Source of the DNA: Apophysomyces variabilis
Lineage: Eukaryota; Mucoromycota; Mucoromycetes; Mucorales; Mucoraceae
Length of the DNA: 64,000 nt
Reading direction: 5' to 3'
Assembly (NCBI GenBank): GCA_002749535.1
Contig: MZZL01000406.1
Span: forward strand, 56,653 to 120,652
Positions 37,038 to 50,313 of this stretch are shown in pieces. Below the pieces are notes generated by a model. It saw only the letters and a list, made by a program, of their open reading frames with translations. It searched no databases and was not told where the DNA came from. Each line of letters begins with the position of its first letter. The first letter of the stretch is position 1. The translations under genes and the position numbers were made by a program.

Positions 37038-38876
37038 GCCAAGTTAGAAAGAGAAGAAAAAAGACGGAAAGAAATAGGAGAAACGAAAAAAAGCACAGGA
37101 AAAGGATCAGGTTGCTGTTCTTTGACAAGGAAAAGAAAAAAAAATGAGGCACAGAGAGCTAATAGGCTTTTTCGATATGTCTCCGAACGAGTTTACTGTC
37201 ATTGCTACAAAAGTTACTGTGGCATCTTTTAGAATTTCGCCGAGTATCATATCGCCGGTGAAATTAAGAACACAATGGGGTTGAAGTGATCTTTAACTCT
37301 TCTTTACTCTGGGTTTAAGGAAAGAAAAAAAAACAATGTCCCCTCAATGGGATGCTTCAAGTTATTAATAACTTGAGCAAACCAAACAGGGTTTATTTTT
37401 GCATTTTACATGGCAGCACAAAGATAGATAACCAAGTTGCCCTGGGTTATATGATGATCACCTTTAGTAGATTCTCTTTTGGCGGAACAAAGCAGTCTAT
37501 GACAGAGAGGTGGAGATGGCATTCTATAATGTATGTAGATCGATGTTAGAGTGGAATGAAAAAGAGATCATCATGATTATCGGTGTCGATCTATCGGGTT
37601 GTTTGGAAATCGGGTTTCTGCATTCTTCACTTTTTCATTGGGCATAATGAAAGGACGTTGTTTGTAGGATTTTTCGACGTAGCCTTTTTTTTCCCGTCAC
37701 TTTTTCCACCAGAAGCATCCTACCATAACAAGAAGGGATAAAGTAGAGATCATTGATTGATTCTTCGCTTTACTAGGATCAAGCCCGCTCAGCCTTCCCT
37801 CTCCATGAATCGAATAAAGCCTGGGCGAAGACACCTCCAACTTATACCTTCATGAGAAAGCAGGAAATTACCGTGCCGCTTAGGTTTGACTCGTGCAAAA
37901 TATCCATGGTCTTTTTTTTTTCGGTTGGATATCCCACAGGAACACGCAAGTCACTCTTTTTATTTGTTGAAGTGTTCTATACAGGGATTATATATCAAAT
38001 ACATATATATATGAGGGACATTATAAGACAAGAAAGAATAAAAGGAGAGTGTGTGTGAGAATGAGAGAGAGAACGCACGCGTGTTGTGCTTGTATGTTCA
38101 CATTGATATGGATCCTTTTCTTTTTTTTTTTTCCTGGCCGCAAGATGATTTCCGCTTGCAACCGAACCCTGTCGCATGGTATATTGAAACACCGCGCAGT
38201 TCCGAGAAACTACCTGTGATCATGCCAAATTAAAGTTTAGTTCAATCTATCGGAAAAAGCCAAGGGTGAACGCTTCATTTTCATAGTCAGGAGCAACAGC
38301 CCTTTTGCAGATTCCTGTCAATATCGCATCTGTTCTCCTTCCTAATGTGAGGGTATGTATCACAGAATTGCAGCACGATGGCTGTATCATATTTCAAGAC
38401 AGATCGCAGCATTGTCTCTTTTCATAATAGGCAACCCTAGAAGGCGGAGCTGTTTTCTATCCCAAAGGCTCCAATGCGACTATGAAACCCCGAGAGAGAG
38501 AATGTGTGCGTGTGAGAAAATGGGAAGGAGTAGTAAGCCAAAAAGGATCTTTGGCTGTACATACGAATTTATCGGAAACCCCATTCGGGATCTTCCTTGT
38601 CTTTCTAACTGTTCCCTTTTCCTTTTTCCTTTGTGCCTTCCAGCCGAGAGAGAGATCCTCAAGTGGAGTTTCAAAATAATGACGTGTATGTAACGTGGCA
38701 CAACGCCTGACAAAGATCGTTTTCTTTTTATTTTTTTTTTACTTTTTGTACTTGGATTTTTTCTTGTTGGGTGATTATAAAAAAAAGGGAAGAATATTTA
38801 CAGAAGGTCTTTTTTTTGTTTGCTGGATAAGTATTGTTTTTCTTTTTCGGTTTCTTTTCTCGCTCCTTCAGTTTCT
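37038..38876. other. Low-complexity spacer
   Basis: 1.8 kb upstream of the GH9 gene with many A/T runs and purine tracts. Several frames of 60-120 codons are composition-driven and mutually overlapping; none has a motif. No RNA gene or repeat family recognised. Confidence 0.55.
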
Positions 38877-39494
38877 TTAATTTACTACACTCACACGCAT
38901 GCCACACCTTGCAATATTCATTAGGATCTGTGCAGCCTAAAACAGAAGGAAAAAAAAAAAGAAATAAATATTTTTTGAATTCAGAAACCCAATTTTTTTT
39001 TTCGCCGACAGGCCCCACTAGCAATTTTTTTTAATATACTTTACCTCCAAAACCTGGATTTGTTGTGGTTGACATTGGTCGCAGGTGCATACATCACAGG
39101 ATGCATTAGCAAATGAGGCAAGTGTAGCTGCTGCTGCTTCTACTGCATCTGTCTTTTGCTTTTTCTCCATGACAGGACTATTTTTCTTTGTTGGGATGCG
39201 TTTACGTTTTTTGTTGACTTCTTGAGGAGGGTAAGAATAGGTATCGGATGGATAATAGTAAGGTGAGGAAGAAGGAGGAGGTGTCAATGGTTGCTGCTGC
39301 TGTGGTGGTTGTGGTTGCTGTTGACTCATGGGAGGAGGAAAATGATAGCCTGGCATGGAAGTGGGTGGTGGTAAAATATACACTGGACGTACGCCTTTTT
39401 CCTTGGTGGGATAAAAGTACGAGGATCCAAAAAGAGCTGAGGGTGGCGGAAGCATGGCATGTGTATCATTGACTTTAGGGCTTGACGAAGACAT
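38877..39494 (-). CDS. Pro/Gln-rich protein with Cys cluster, family unknown
   Basis: Exon 1 (39494-39045, 150 codons) is well supported. It has a start at 39494, a Pro/Gln/Tyr-rich N-terminal half, a basic nuclear-type stretch (NKKRKRIPTKK), then a tight cysteine cluster CDVCTCDQCQ. A consensus donor follows, and the only good acceptor (TTTTAG) puts exon 2 at 38936. In the phase dictated by exon 1 the protein ends after 19 more residues at 38877. A different frame of the same exon reads CTDPNEYCKVWHACECSKL, a better continuation of a metal-binding cluster, but would need a one-base shift or another donor. The 3' structure is therefore unresolved. It could be a small metal- or DNA-binding regulator; I do not recognise the family. 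Confidence 0.5.
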
Positions 39495-39514
39495 TGTGTG
39501 TTAAGTAAGAAAGG

Positions 39515-39565
39515 GAGAAGAAGAAGAAGAAGAAGAGCAGTGAGTGAGTGAGTGAGTGAGTGAGG
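39515..39565. repeat. Microsatellites (GAA)n and (GTGA)n
   Basis: An AGA/GAA run followed by about six tandem GTGA units, immediately upstream of the minus-strand start at 39494, so in its promoter or 5' UTR. Confidence 0.8.
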
Positions 39566-42022
39566 CAGAGAGAGTGAAGTGAAAGAAGCGAACGAAAGGG
39601 AAAAAAAAAAAGCTACCATGTTGTTTCGCAATCAACAAAAAAACCTTTTTTGAATCTCCGTTCAAAGAATTTTTTTGCAGGTTTTAACACCTTTGCTCTT
39701 TTTTTGGGTTTCCCTTTACGCTTTTCTGAAACAGATCTAGAAACAGAATCTTTTGTAGAAGGGCATAAAGAGAAAAATCCAAGGTTAAAAATCATGCTAC
39801 GTTGAAATCACAGTCAAAATGAGGCAAACGATGGGAAGCATAGAGATGAAAAAGTCCATAAATACAGCTCATTATGGAATAAAGCCAAAAAAGAAGAAGA
39901 AGAAAGAAAGAAAGGAAGAAAGAAAAGGTATGTCTTTACATCGATGTAAATTAATTTTACAGATCTGTACGAGCCGCAAGTCAGTCCCTGAAATAGACGC
40001 AGGGACTTAACTTTACAGATGGGGGGAGGGCAACATAGGCGTAACAGTTTAATAAAGCCTTGGAATATTCCGGAAGACACGGATCAACTAGAAAACCTCT
40101 TGCTTGACTGGAACAATTTTCATACAGAACAAAGTATGATTATCCATAGAGATATTGAAATTTAGACAACCCATTATCAAAACAATGATTTTCTTCTTTC
40201 TTTCATATGTAGATGCAAGTCCAAGGATAGCGCAAGCCGAAAGAGTACCACAATGCAAAATATGAAAAGGGGGAGAAGGGGGGGGGGGAAATCTGCAGTG
40301 GCTGGGAATGAATTTAGACTGATTGAGGCTTCTTACGCCACCAAGAAAGACGGTAAGCCAATAGAAAGAGGCACTGCAGGCGTATAATGCCTGTGCACAG
40401 TGGACTAGAGAAAAATTCCTTGTGAGGATAAAACTCTCCTTTTGCTAAATAAGCTTCTAAACTGTTTTCAATGCTGTTACACTACAAACTGCAATTCCTT
40501 TCGCCAACTTATCTAATTACATACAGGGAAGAAGCTGCTTTTTCTGACAAATCAAGCATATGTCGATCATTAACTGGACTTCATCAGAGCACAAGAAGGG
40601 TAAATTTGACAGGGCACGAACCCATGTCACTCAAAGATGGCATATACGTTGTTGACTTGTGTGTATGTGCGTGTGCAAAAAAACCGTTATAGGATGTCCT
40701 AATAGTAGGGATGATAACAAGGCATACCTTGTAAATACAATCGAAAGTGATCATAGGACCCTGTTTGTCTAAGATGCAAGTCATGCAAAAGTATTTCTTC
40801 TTCTAATGGAGGTGACACTTAAAGGAAGAACACGGAAAGTAATTAAAGCACTGCGGTACCAGTGACCAGTTAAACTAAACACATGCCCAACGGCCGGAGG
40901 GCAATGGTAAATTACTGAGCTATGGTATAGCGTACCATGATTTAGGGAATTTGAATTCAGGAGACGGAGGGGCTTGTTATATAGAACGGATTTCAAAATG
41001 AAAACAGAAAACAATCAGGTATCCATGAATTTTGTCGGAAACAATTTTTTAATAAGAATGCAATATCAAAGGAGAAGTAGGGATGGCAAAGTTAACGGGC
41101 ACTGCATGGCTCATTATTGCTGAATCAGCGTATATATAAGGATGCAAATACCATGTGCCACCATTCGAATAGACGCTCTATTGCTTTACGATGGTTGACC
41201 CACCGTACATGTTCTATATGGACATCACCTTGTTACAGCTGGATTACCTATTCCACCTTGCTATGGATGGCTTGCCAAGTTAACAAAAGGAGATCTTGAT
41301 CGTCCACCGAGAAAGGTGTACGATCGTTATCTTGATTCAAAAGAATATAGATATTCCATTTACAAAAAAACACGGCGTGTCAAGTGAGCGATTTTTAAGT
41401 GTTGCACACCATCGGTCTTAATCCGATACCAAGTTGGACGTTCTCCACATGGGTGCTCCAAGTCATCTTAGGCGTACATCGAACCTCTACGCCTGTGCCA
41501 TGTATGATATGCTCTTGCTAATGTGCCATAAACCTGGATCAATCTATCAAACGCAGCACTTTAAGACAAAAAGGCGCCACTGATCATTTTTAAAAATGCA
41601 ACGTATTATCTGGCCGGTGCAACTTTCAGTTTGTCATTATAAGCGATTGATAAACTTATGATAAAGATCCTTGAAGCGCAGCGAAGGATGTGAATGATGA
41701 ATGCGTTTTGCAATACAATCGATGACTAGTTGTTATTCCGATCAAGATGACTGGATAGCGCTGATATGTCAGCTTATAAACAGACATTTCAGTATGCCAT
41801 AGGCAGGCACTACAAAAACTGTTTTTTTTTGTTTCAAAACACAATTTATGAACTTTTCGGTTTGCCATGTATTGATGCAGAAAAAAAGAACGCAAGGTAA
41901 AAGAATGTGCAAAGCATTGATTAAGGATATATATCAATAGGGTTTGCAATAGGATCGGTTGTTGTTCCAAGTCTGACTGTACGAAATGCGGAATTTACTG
42001 CTTTGCGTTTCCTTTCATTGAT
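39566..42022. other. Spacer with at most a decayed fragment
   Basis: 2.5 kb, AT-rich. Around 41199-41390 (+) one frame stays open for about 63 codons (includes LPIPPCYGWLAKLTKGDL and RPPRKVYDRYLDSKEY) but has no start or domain I recognise; it could be a gene or transposon relic. Otherwise nothing seen. Confidence 0.5.
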
Positions 42023-43106
42023 TTAGTCGGAGAACATTTGGTTTCGAAGTTGACTTAAGTCGGCTTCACTCATGCCTCCACAAGGACGACGACATCCATG
42101 ACGCGAAGAATAGTTTGCCCCACATCGATAACAGCTAGATGCAAAGCAGCATGATTGGAAAGAAAAACAAACAAGGTATAATAAAAAGGAAAAGGAATAC
42201 TTACAATGAAGTACCGCATCGACAGGTTATATGATCGCATCCGTCCTTTTTGGATTAGAAAGAAAGGATCAACCAAACCGGAGCTGCAAAATCTAATTTT
42301 TTTTTGTGTTTGTTTACTGTACCACACGGCTGATGGTGTGTTTGCAGTTCGGACAGCGAGTCCACCCACTTGATTCGGCCAATCGTCTTACGGCGACAGA
42401 ATGTTCTCGTTGTAACACATCCTTTCTTACCCTGCATTCGTGATCTGAAGGTGGAAGATAGGGCGGTGATTGTTTGTTATTGAGCACAAAAGACCAATTA
42501 CGGTCTTGTTTGACCAAATCCCTTTTTTACCTGTTTGCCAATGAGATTGACAATTGAGACAAAAGCCTCGATGGCATGCCATACATTCAGTAAACAGAGG
42601 TCCTGTCTTTTTCAAATCCATGGATTCATAGGGACTTGAGCAATGAGGGCAATGGCCCTTTCATTATTTTTTTTTTTGCGAAGCAGCATTATTACTTTTT
42701 TTTTATCCACGTCGAAAAAGGGGAACAAGTCCTTTTTTTTTTTTGGTGTTTAACCTTTTGGGAGGGAGGGGGGCCTTACCACATTAGCCATCAGGGTACG
42801 TTCAATCACCTTGACCCACCATTGGTGCAATTGATTTTCATCCAGCACCAAATTTAGAAAGGGAAGAATGTCTGTCTGTCCATTACAATCTACTTCAGGA
42901 CATTCATACTGTGTGAAATCTTCTTTTCTCGGATCATCCAATATTAAGTGAAGATAACGATGCAAACAAGTGAAACAGGTAAAATGATGACAAGGCTGAA
43001 TCGTCATTCCAGTAAGGGAATTTGTGCCGCGGCTTTGCCTGCTGCTGCTGCCTTTCTCATTGGTTGTGTGGAACGTTTCGAAGCATATACTACATTCAAT
43101 AGCCAT
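42023..43106 (-). CDS. Compact RBR (RING-IBR-RING) E3 ubiquitin ligase-type protein
   Basis: Five exons on the minus strand: 43106-42780, 42657-42531, 42444-42323, 42245-42205 and 42134-42023; 242 aa. RING1 starts at once (IECSICFETF, then CHHFTCFTCLHRYL). The IBR is in the middle (GHCPHCSSPYE, CMACHRGFCLNCQSHW). RING2 is TRCPNCKHTISRVDGCDHITCRCGTSFCYRCG, read across introns 3 and 4. RBR ligases accept ubiquitin on a RING2 cysteine; the equivalent of parkin C431 is the Cys of DGCDHI (about C195), which is present. The protein has almost no sequence outside the RBR module, unusual for a family that mostly carries targeting domains. The donor of exon 3 (GTACAG) was chosen because it alone restores the RING2 frame. 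Confidence 0.88.
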
Positions 43107-44673
43107 TTTAAGGCGCGGGTAAAAAAAAAAAGGTAAAAGAGGTGTACCAACCTTTTTAGCTTATATAGGCTTGTCAGAAAAAAAAAAAAAAGTTCACATA
43201 CGATTTTCTGCAACTCCGACCAAAAAAGTTGGTTGTGGATCGTCCCTTCCTTTCTGTTGGTTTCTGTTACATCCCTCTCTCTCTCTGTTTTTCTTTCTCC
43301 CCTCTGTTTCTGCTTCTATCTTTCTCTATGTCTCTCCCAAGGTAATTTATCAATTCCATTTTGATAGGTTATGTCTCTCCTTTGCGCGGAACTTTCAGGG
43401 AAAGAGTAGCGGTAAGAAAGAGAAATTTGTAAAAAGGGAATTTCGGGAACGGATCAGATTTCATTCCGCCGTTGATGTTCCCTCTGCCGGAAAAGCTGAT
43501 AATTTTTTTTTAAACTTACATACAGAAGTTTTTTGTTAGTTATTATTCTTATTATTTTTGGCAAGTCAACATGCCTTAGTCATCCCCTTAGAGCTGCACT
43601 TGATCAGATCTAGGCCAGGGTTCTATCGGCAGGACAGTGAAAATTTGTATTTCATTTTCTGATAGAATCATTCTCCTACTTGGTAAAAATGTGTATTTTC
43701 AAGCCGTGACTTAAACTCCTAATCATCCTAAGGTACAATGGTCATTTCCTTATATTCTTTCTCTCTCCCCTATAAGAAGAACTCATATGAACCCTCTCCA
43801 TTTCCAGGGCGGATCCCGTTTTAGAAAGGACTTGCTAACAAGAGAATGACATCCCTTGCTTTTCTTTTTGGTTGGTTGATATTTCCCTCCATTGCTTAAA
43901 AAGTAATTTGCGCAGAAAAAGAAAACTTAAAAGAACTTGCTTGGCGTCTTTGTTTGTCGTATAAAAACCAACATCTAAGATAATGTCAAAATATATGGAG
44001 GAATAAGACAAGCAAAATTATATAAATTGGATTAAAAGGCTATAGAATGTTCGGTGTTGCTGTATGGATTTTCTTTGTATTGCTTGATAAAGAAGTGTGT
44101 TCGGACTAAAAACAGCAATCGGAGATTAGAAATGTATATTTTCTCTCTTTTGAGTCTGGCCCTTTTTTTGGGCCGAAGATTGTCGATCTTTCGACCGTCG
44201 TGTTCAAACTCCGAAGCATAAGTTTTTTTTTTTTTCAATCTGTTATCCACAGGGCTGGAATTCACCTATAAAATTTCCCATTCTTTTTTTTGGGGGGGAT
44301 TGAAAAAAGAGAGGGATGAAACCAATGGAGAATAAGTTGGACGGAATGGTTTGAAGTGTAAAAAGGGTAAACAAGGAGAAACATGCTGGGGAAACAGTGA
44401 AGCATACTTACTCTTTTCTATTATATGGATACATACACAGAAAGATGGGAACAGAAAAAAAAAAAGGTGTAAATTTTATATATATACACGCACACACAAC
44501 CCAAAATGTGCCTGTCCACACAGCAACGAGGATCGACAAGCGTTGATTGGTAGACTTTCCGCATATCTCCGTCCCACCCATTTTCTTTTTTTTTTGCACT
44601 CTTTTTTTTTTCTTTCGCCTCTTTGGCGTTCTTCCATTTTTTTTTTTTTTTCCTTTTCTCCCTTCATCTCTCA
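43107..44673. other. Divergent spacer, no gene seen
   Basis: 1.6 kb between two divergent starts, with repeated long T runs and CT tracts typical of promoters here. Frames within it are Phe/Lys/Ser low complexity. Confidence 0.55.
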
Positions 44674-45772
44674 ATGATTATGATGACCACCTGCACTACC
44701 ACAACAAAAGGCAAGAAACCATATAAAAGTTGGCTTAAGGATGGTGTCAATGGTGGTCCCTGCTCCATGGATGTCCTCGTCAACTGGTTATCCGTCAAGG
44801 CAAACTACGCCAAGTGGCGGGGCGACGACAGTGAACGGACACCCAAAAAAATATTGCTCGAAGATATTATTGACAACATGCGAGAAGTTGGCATTTATCA
44901 TCGTCTAGCTAAAGATGTCGCAAGCAAGATTTCAACTTTACAAAGTAACTATCGATCCGCACGTGAGTGGACCGAGACCGAGGGGAAAAACTTGCGTCAG
45001 GCTGGTGCTCAAGAAGAAGTCATTCATGGTAAATATTCATTCACAAGTAAAGAAAAAGAAAAAGGAAAAAAATGCCATAATATAATAATCGATGTTTTTC
45101 TTTTTTTTTTCATATATATATACTTTTGTTTTTTTTTGGGGACCAAAGCAAAAAAATTAACCTTGTCACTTTTTCTTTTTTCTGTACGCGCGTACCTTTT
45201 TAGAGGAGATTTTGAAACGGTTTCCTTACTGGGATGCTTTGCACAAAGTTTTTGGAAGCACACGAAGTTCATCATGGCCAATGTCCATCAGCAGTATCAT
45301 GCATCGAGATGAAGAAGAATTATTGCAAGAAATCTCCAATCCAGAAGACGAACCATTGAAGAAAAAACGAAGAGTACGACTTTTGCTTAGCAATGATCAG
45401 CAACCTTCTTCCAATGCGTTGAGTCGTTCTTCTTCTACTTCACCTCCACCTACACCATCCACTACACCAGTGCTTATTCGGCCTATGCCTCGCGTTTCCT
45501 TGCTTACATCGCGTGCCCAAAGCCATTTGGAAAAACGCGATGCACTTCTTGCCGAATCATTGGTTCAGGTCACACGTGAAAAGGAGGCTGGCCGAATGAA
45601 AAGGTCACAAGATATGCTCGATTTTCTGCGGGAAAAACGTGTGGAACGAGAACAACTTCTGATCGAAAAGGAGAAAACTCGGAGAATCAAAGCCAAGGCA
45701 GATTTGGTCAAACATCTATTGGATGCAGGGTTCACCAAGGCTGAAATCGCAGAACAACTCAAAGAAACCTAA
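44674..45772 (+). CDS. Myb/SANT-like (trihelix-type) DNA-binding domain protein
   Basis: Two exons, 44674-45028 and 45204-45772, in frame; 307 aa. The N-terminal about 110 residues resemble the Myb/SANT-like domains of fungal and transposase-derived regulators: SWLKDGVNGGPCSMDVLVNWL, YAKWRG, then KISTLQSNYRSAREWTETEG and, after the intron, RFPYWDALHKVFG. The centre is Ser/Pro-rich with a basic KKKRRVR stretch. The C-terminus is a long charged helix ending in LDAGFTKAEIAEQL, a small helix-turn-helix-like or dimerisation element. It is probably a nuclear regulator. No transposase domain is present, so it is not itself a mobile-element gene. Family name is tentative. Confidence 0.75.
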
Positions 45773-46985
45773 CATTCGAACGGACCCAAAGTTTATTTTC
45801 TCTCTCTTAATGTTTTCATTTTTTTTTCTCTTTTGTAATTTTGTGGGGCCAATTGTGTACAAATATGGCTTAGTTTCTTTTCTCCTGCTTTTTTACTTTC
45901 TTTCTTCAACACATATACACACGCACACACACACACACAAAAATAGCCCTCCTTTTTGTGTCACAGACTGTTCGTTCGTTTGTGTTACACTTACCCTAAC
46001 AACGTGGCCCGCCTTTTTTTTTCCAATCGATCTGCGACAATCCTAGAAAAGTTGTTTTCTTTTCATTGGCAGAACACGCACTTTTTTTAGTACGACTTAG
46101 AAGTAGCAACCCAAAAAAAAAATGTAATGCATGTATGTTTCTTTTTAGTCATGAGGATAAAGGAAAAGCAAAAAGAAAAGAAAAACTTGTATTCATACAA
46201 AACAAAAGAAGTTCTTCTATCTAAACAAAAAGACATACATTCACCCTTAGTATTGATACTCTCTCTTCAAACAATTCCATCTTTCTCTTTTCTATCTCTC
46301 TCTCTCTCTCCCCCCAAAAAGTAATAGGGCACTTTTGGGCTTTGCCTCGGTTAGACATCCGGACGGCGGTAGTGAAAAAGTCATAATTAAACTTTCTTTC
46401 TTACTGTTCTCTTTTTACTCGTCTCGCTAAAATGTCTCATTGAACAAAAAGGGAATCTATACTGTGTCTCTCTCTCTCTCTCTCCGTTGATCCCTTCAAC
46501 CTCCTTTGCCCTTGTTCTGTAAAAAAAGAAAATAGGATTTTCTTCCTGTTCTACTTCCCTCTTTTCCTGTCTTTTTTTTTTAAATCTCAGTTACGTGTTT
46601 GTGTCCTTTTTTTCCTTTTCTTTTTGGCTTTTTTTTTTCCCTTTGATTTTGCCTACATACATTTGACCTCTGACTTGGTCACTGAAGGAATTTGTCTTGG
46701 TAAGGAGACAGGTCACTTGATGCATTTTCTAGCAATCGTTGGGATGACAATGGGTTCTAGACCCTATGGTGATGGTTCTTTAATTTTATTCCCGTCAATT
46801 CCCCAATTCAGCTCCTATTCGAGAAAAAAAAAGAAGTGATGCGTGCCCAATCAGCCCGCACCATGACCCGTCGGTCCTTAACAAACCGATACATTCTCTA
46901 ATTTTTTTTTGGCTATACTCAAAATGTCATTCATCTGCATGTGCTCTCAAAACCTTGGCTATTTACATATACGATTTTATCAATG
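45773..46985. other. Convergent 3' region with simple repeats
   Basis: 1.2 kb between two stops. It contains an (AC)n run at about 45909-45939, CT tracts near 46290 and 46470, and many T runs. No credible gene. Confidence 0.6.
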
Positions 46986-48572
46986 TCATTGTGTCTCCTC
47001 TACATCTTCTTCCATTGTTTCCTTGAATACCCCGTCTTTTCGGATCAAGACATGCTGTGTTCCCGTAGCAACCACATCGGTTAGCCAGTCTGGAAAAGGA
47101 GGTTTTAGAATACCACGTAAAGCTAACTGCCGCAATCCCTCCATCACATTCGATCCCCTCATTTTCATGGTCACACTGAGCTCTTCATCATCTCCAGGTA
47201 TACTGGCACCTTCTCCCATATGTGCCTCCACGATATGTTCCATAGACAAGGAAAGCTACGTAAGAAAGTTACCAAATCTGATTCTGTTTGAAATGATCCT
47301 TGCAAAGACCTACATTGAATTGAAGTAACTCTACTCCCTGCGCAACATTCTTTCCGAATCTTCTTTCTGTCTCTTCCGTTCTTTCCCGCAATTGGTCCTG
47401 ATGAAGCGGCACGATACGCCGTCGCTCTTCACGCGTCTTCACGTACCCCTCACTCGCCGGTTGATTCACTTTCTGCCGGATATCCAATGGATTGCCGTCA
47501 AATTGATTCTTTCGAAATTGATCAAATACGCCCAGCGATTTCCGATTCAAAATAATTTCTTGTAATCGATCCATACGTTTACTCGTAAGATCTTCCTCTT
47601 GAACGTCATCCGCATCAAACGTCCCAAGAATAGCCTATGTTGTTTAGTGTGTATGACAAAAAAAAAGAAATCATTTACTATTTTTTTCTAATCCATCATG
47701 CCATGATCACCAAAGCTTTGGCCTTACCTGTATGATGTATGATTTCATTTCTTTCCTCAGTGAACCTCCGCACAGCAGAAATTCAGTATTAGGATAATGG
47801 ATAAGATAAACATGATTCGAAGCCAATGGCAAATCTCGCGTCTGAAGATCATCAAACAGCATTATACGATACCAGTGCGTTTCCGTTTTCTCATGCACCA
47901 CACTGTAGCAATGCTGAAAACCCAAATCTTTTTCGTTTAACTATCCTGTTTGTCTGAACGCATTTGGAACTTACACATCGATAATACTCGGATAGATGTT
48001 TTTGTATACGATCTTGTGCTGTTTTATGATCTATCCATACGGCAAGATGACCATGATTCTTTCCTATCAAGCGAAATTAGATATTCCAAGTAAAACCCAT
48101 ACAGATCTTCCATTCTACACGACTTACGCAGTTTCCAAACCTTCCATTTTTTGAGTGACGCTTTGGATAACAGATCTAAAGATCAAACCCATGGTGAGTT
48201 GTTTCCATGACCGGCTTGCATAAGGAATGAATCAACTCTTTTTACATGTCATGTCAATGTGAGCGATTTGCAAGGCACACAAGCTCTCAGGCTAAGAACA
48301 CATTCATGGGATTAGCATGGCAGTAGCTCCATTGTGTGTTCGTTTTACACTTTGCTTACCCAATCTTGATTCATGAAGCGTTCAAGCAGATGGTATTTGT
48401 GGGCTTTCTTTAGCTCCAAGTAATCTTCCCAGGAACTGAGAGAAGGGCGTAATTCTGGAATGGCGAACCATTGCTTGATCACATCGAGCAATTGTTCCCT
48501 TGATAGTCGTCTAATGTAGGATTTAACCCTTTCAGAATAGTCAATGGGGTAACGATCCGCTTCGGTCAACAT
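46986..48572 (-). CDS. CHL4: Kinetochore protein CHL4 / CENP-N
   Basis: Seven exons on the minus strand: 48572-48360, 48291-48246, 48175-48128, 48063-47975, 47913-47728, 47634-47314 and 47255-46986; 390 aa. CHL4/CENP-N recognises the CENP-A nucleosome within the CCAN. Family features are an N-terminal helical region (SYIRRLSREQLLDVIKQW), LCALQIAHIDMTYLLSKASL across exons 2-3, and LAVWIDHKTAQDRIQKHL. The C-terminal segment has GSNVMEGLRQLALRGILKPP, FPDWLTDV and HVLIRKDGVF. The start at 48572 was preferred over in-frame codons upstream because it precedes the first conserved helix. The short exons 2 and 3 only make sense with the acceptor at 48175; another choice introduces a false stop. Confidence 0.88.
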
Positions 48573-50313
48573 GGAACAAGCTGCCCCGACGTGCCCAAAA
48601 AAAAGGGGGGCCTTTTTTCTGTGTATCATCCAACCCAATCATTTCGTTCGTATAAATTATTTATCCTTGACGGCTTGGTATCAAGCGCCGAAAAAATAAG
48701 GCCTGACTTGTCGATCCCTCTTCTTTTTTTTTTGGTCTTTTCGTGCATGGGCCATCTGATGATTCTAAGTTGCCGAATATCGAATAATTGACTCCCTTCT
48801 ACCGTATCTATTAATCAATTTGCCCGTGTATCTATATGAATCTTATTTGTTTCCAGCTATGCAAAGCACACAGTGTGAATAACGTAGCTCAACTTAAACT
48901 TTCGATCAGAACACTTGTACTTTATTTCCAAAAATTAAAGTCGCATCTAGCAAATTCACTTGGCGCATTTTGGAAACTGGGCTTGACGCTAACAAATTAC
49001 ATTAATTGTCGTGTTATAAGAGTTCGAATTGACCACTTTTACATACCTGTCATAAAACTGACGACGCCATACCCATCTCCCCGCCAAGTAAATGCAAGAT
49101 GCATATATAAATTTCAATTGGTGAGTAATAGAAGAAAAATAACAATCATTCAGTGATACTTACAGAATACCGGGCGTAAAAGCCCTATCCACTTGACTCG
49201 TGGATCCTTTTCTGCCTTTTTGCTTGCTGCCTCTCAGATCGCCTTAAAGGAGCTCGGGACGATTCTGGTCTTTCTTCTTCTCATCGGCTGATTCATCTAC
49301 GAGACCTGGGTGGTTCAACCATAATCTCGGTTTGGCTGGCTGTAGTTCGACGTCGTCCAGTTGGAGTTATCATGTTCTATTAATTTTTATAGAATACCTA
49401 TTGTCTGCTAAAGTCTTCTACAGCCTTCTTCTTTCATATGATTTGAAAGTTCGTCTGCATCACGCCCGGTAAAAGACTATCTTGGTATGTCTTCGAATAG
49501 AGTACGTAAAAGTTGCATCATCTTGGGGTGCATCCGAACAAAGTTTACATAGTTTATGTCATTTCCATTTCATTGTACAGCGGATTTGCATGGAACGTTA
49601 CATAAATATTACACGTGTAGATATAGTTTATAACTCGGTCTACTGTTCCCATCAATAATACTTCAAATGTCTATCTTGATTCAAAATTATGTCATGCTTA
49701 CAGAAAATGACGGGAAAAGAACGAAAATGACATGATTTCCATTAGCGGTTTTCTGCTAGATAACCGGAATGATAATTCAAATTCCTAACTGGATCGTATT
49801 CACAGCAGTAAAAGTGCAAGAATACACAAAGTACCTTTATTGATCTTTTTGCAAGTAGGACATCTTGACAACTCACAATGCATCTCAAGTTCTGATATTA
49901 AGAAGTCGATTTGCTTATGGGGTAGATTGTTAACGTATTAGGTATGTCATTATTCTAGCTTACAGACTCTGGATGCGTCTTATAGAGGTTTGTGGATTAC
50001 TTCTCTTTTCGAGCTAAGTGAATGACATCGACTTTCAATCTAGCGCTATCTAGTTTCTTCGGTTTATTCATTTGTTCAAATGAGCGCAAAAATAATAATT
50101 GTGTCCGCCCGGGCTAGATCAATGTGATAAAAATTAGGGAAGGGGGGGGATAGACGCCAAGTCTGTTGAATCTATTTCCTCTAATACAAACCGTCCATTC
50201 AATCCACATGCCTACTACATATCGATATCTCCGCAAAACGTATCCATCGCATCAGGGCCCCTGTCCGGCATGCTGTCGCCCGCTTCTTCCTTGCAAAAAG
50301 GCTTTTTTGATAC
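48573..50313. other. Intergenic, no gene seen
   Basis: 1.7 kb of AT-rich sequence upstream of CHL4 with stops in all frames; the longest frame (48836-49156, +) has no motif. Confidence 0.55.

Noticed and set aside
48128..48291. Apparent in-frame TGA (48232-48234) and frame jump in CHL4, suggesting a pseudogene
   Set aside because: Using donor 48245 and acceptor 48175 removes the stop, restores the phase into the next exon and gives HIDMTYLLSKASLKKWK, the expected family sequence. The gene is intact.
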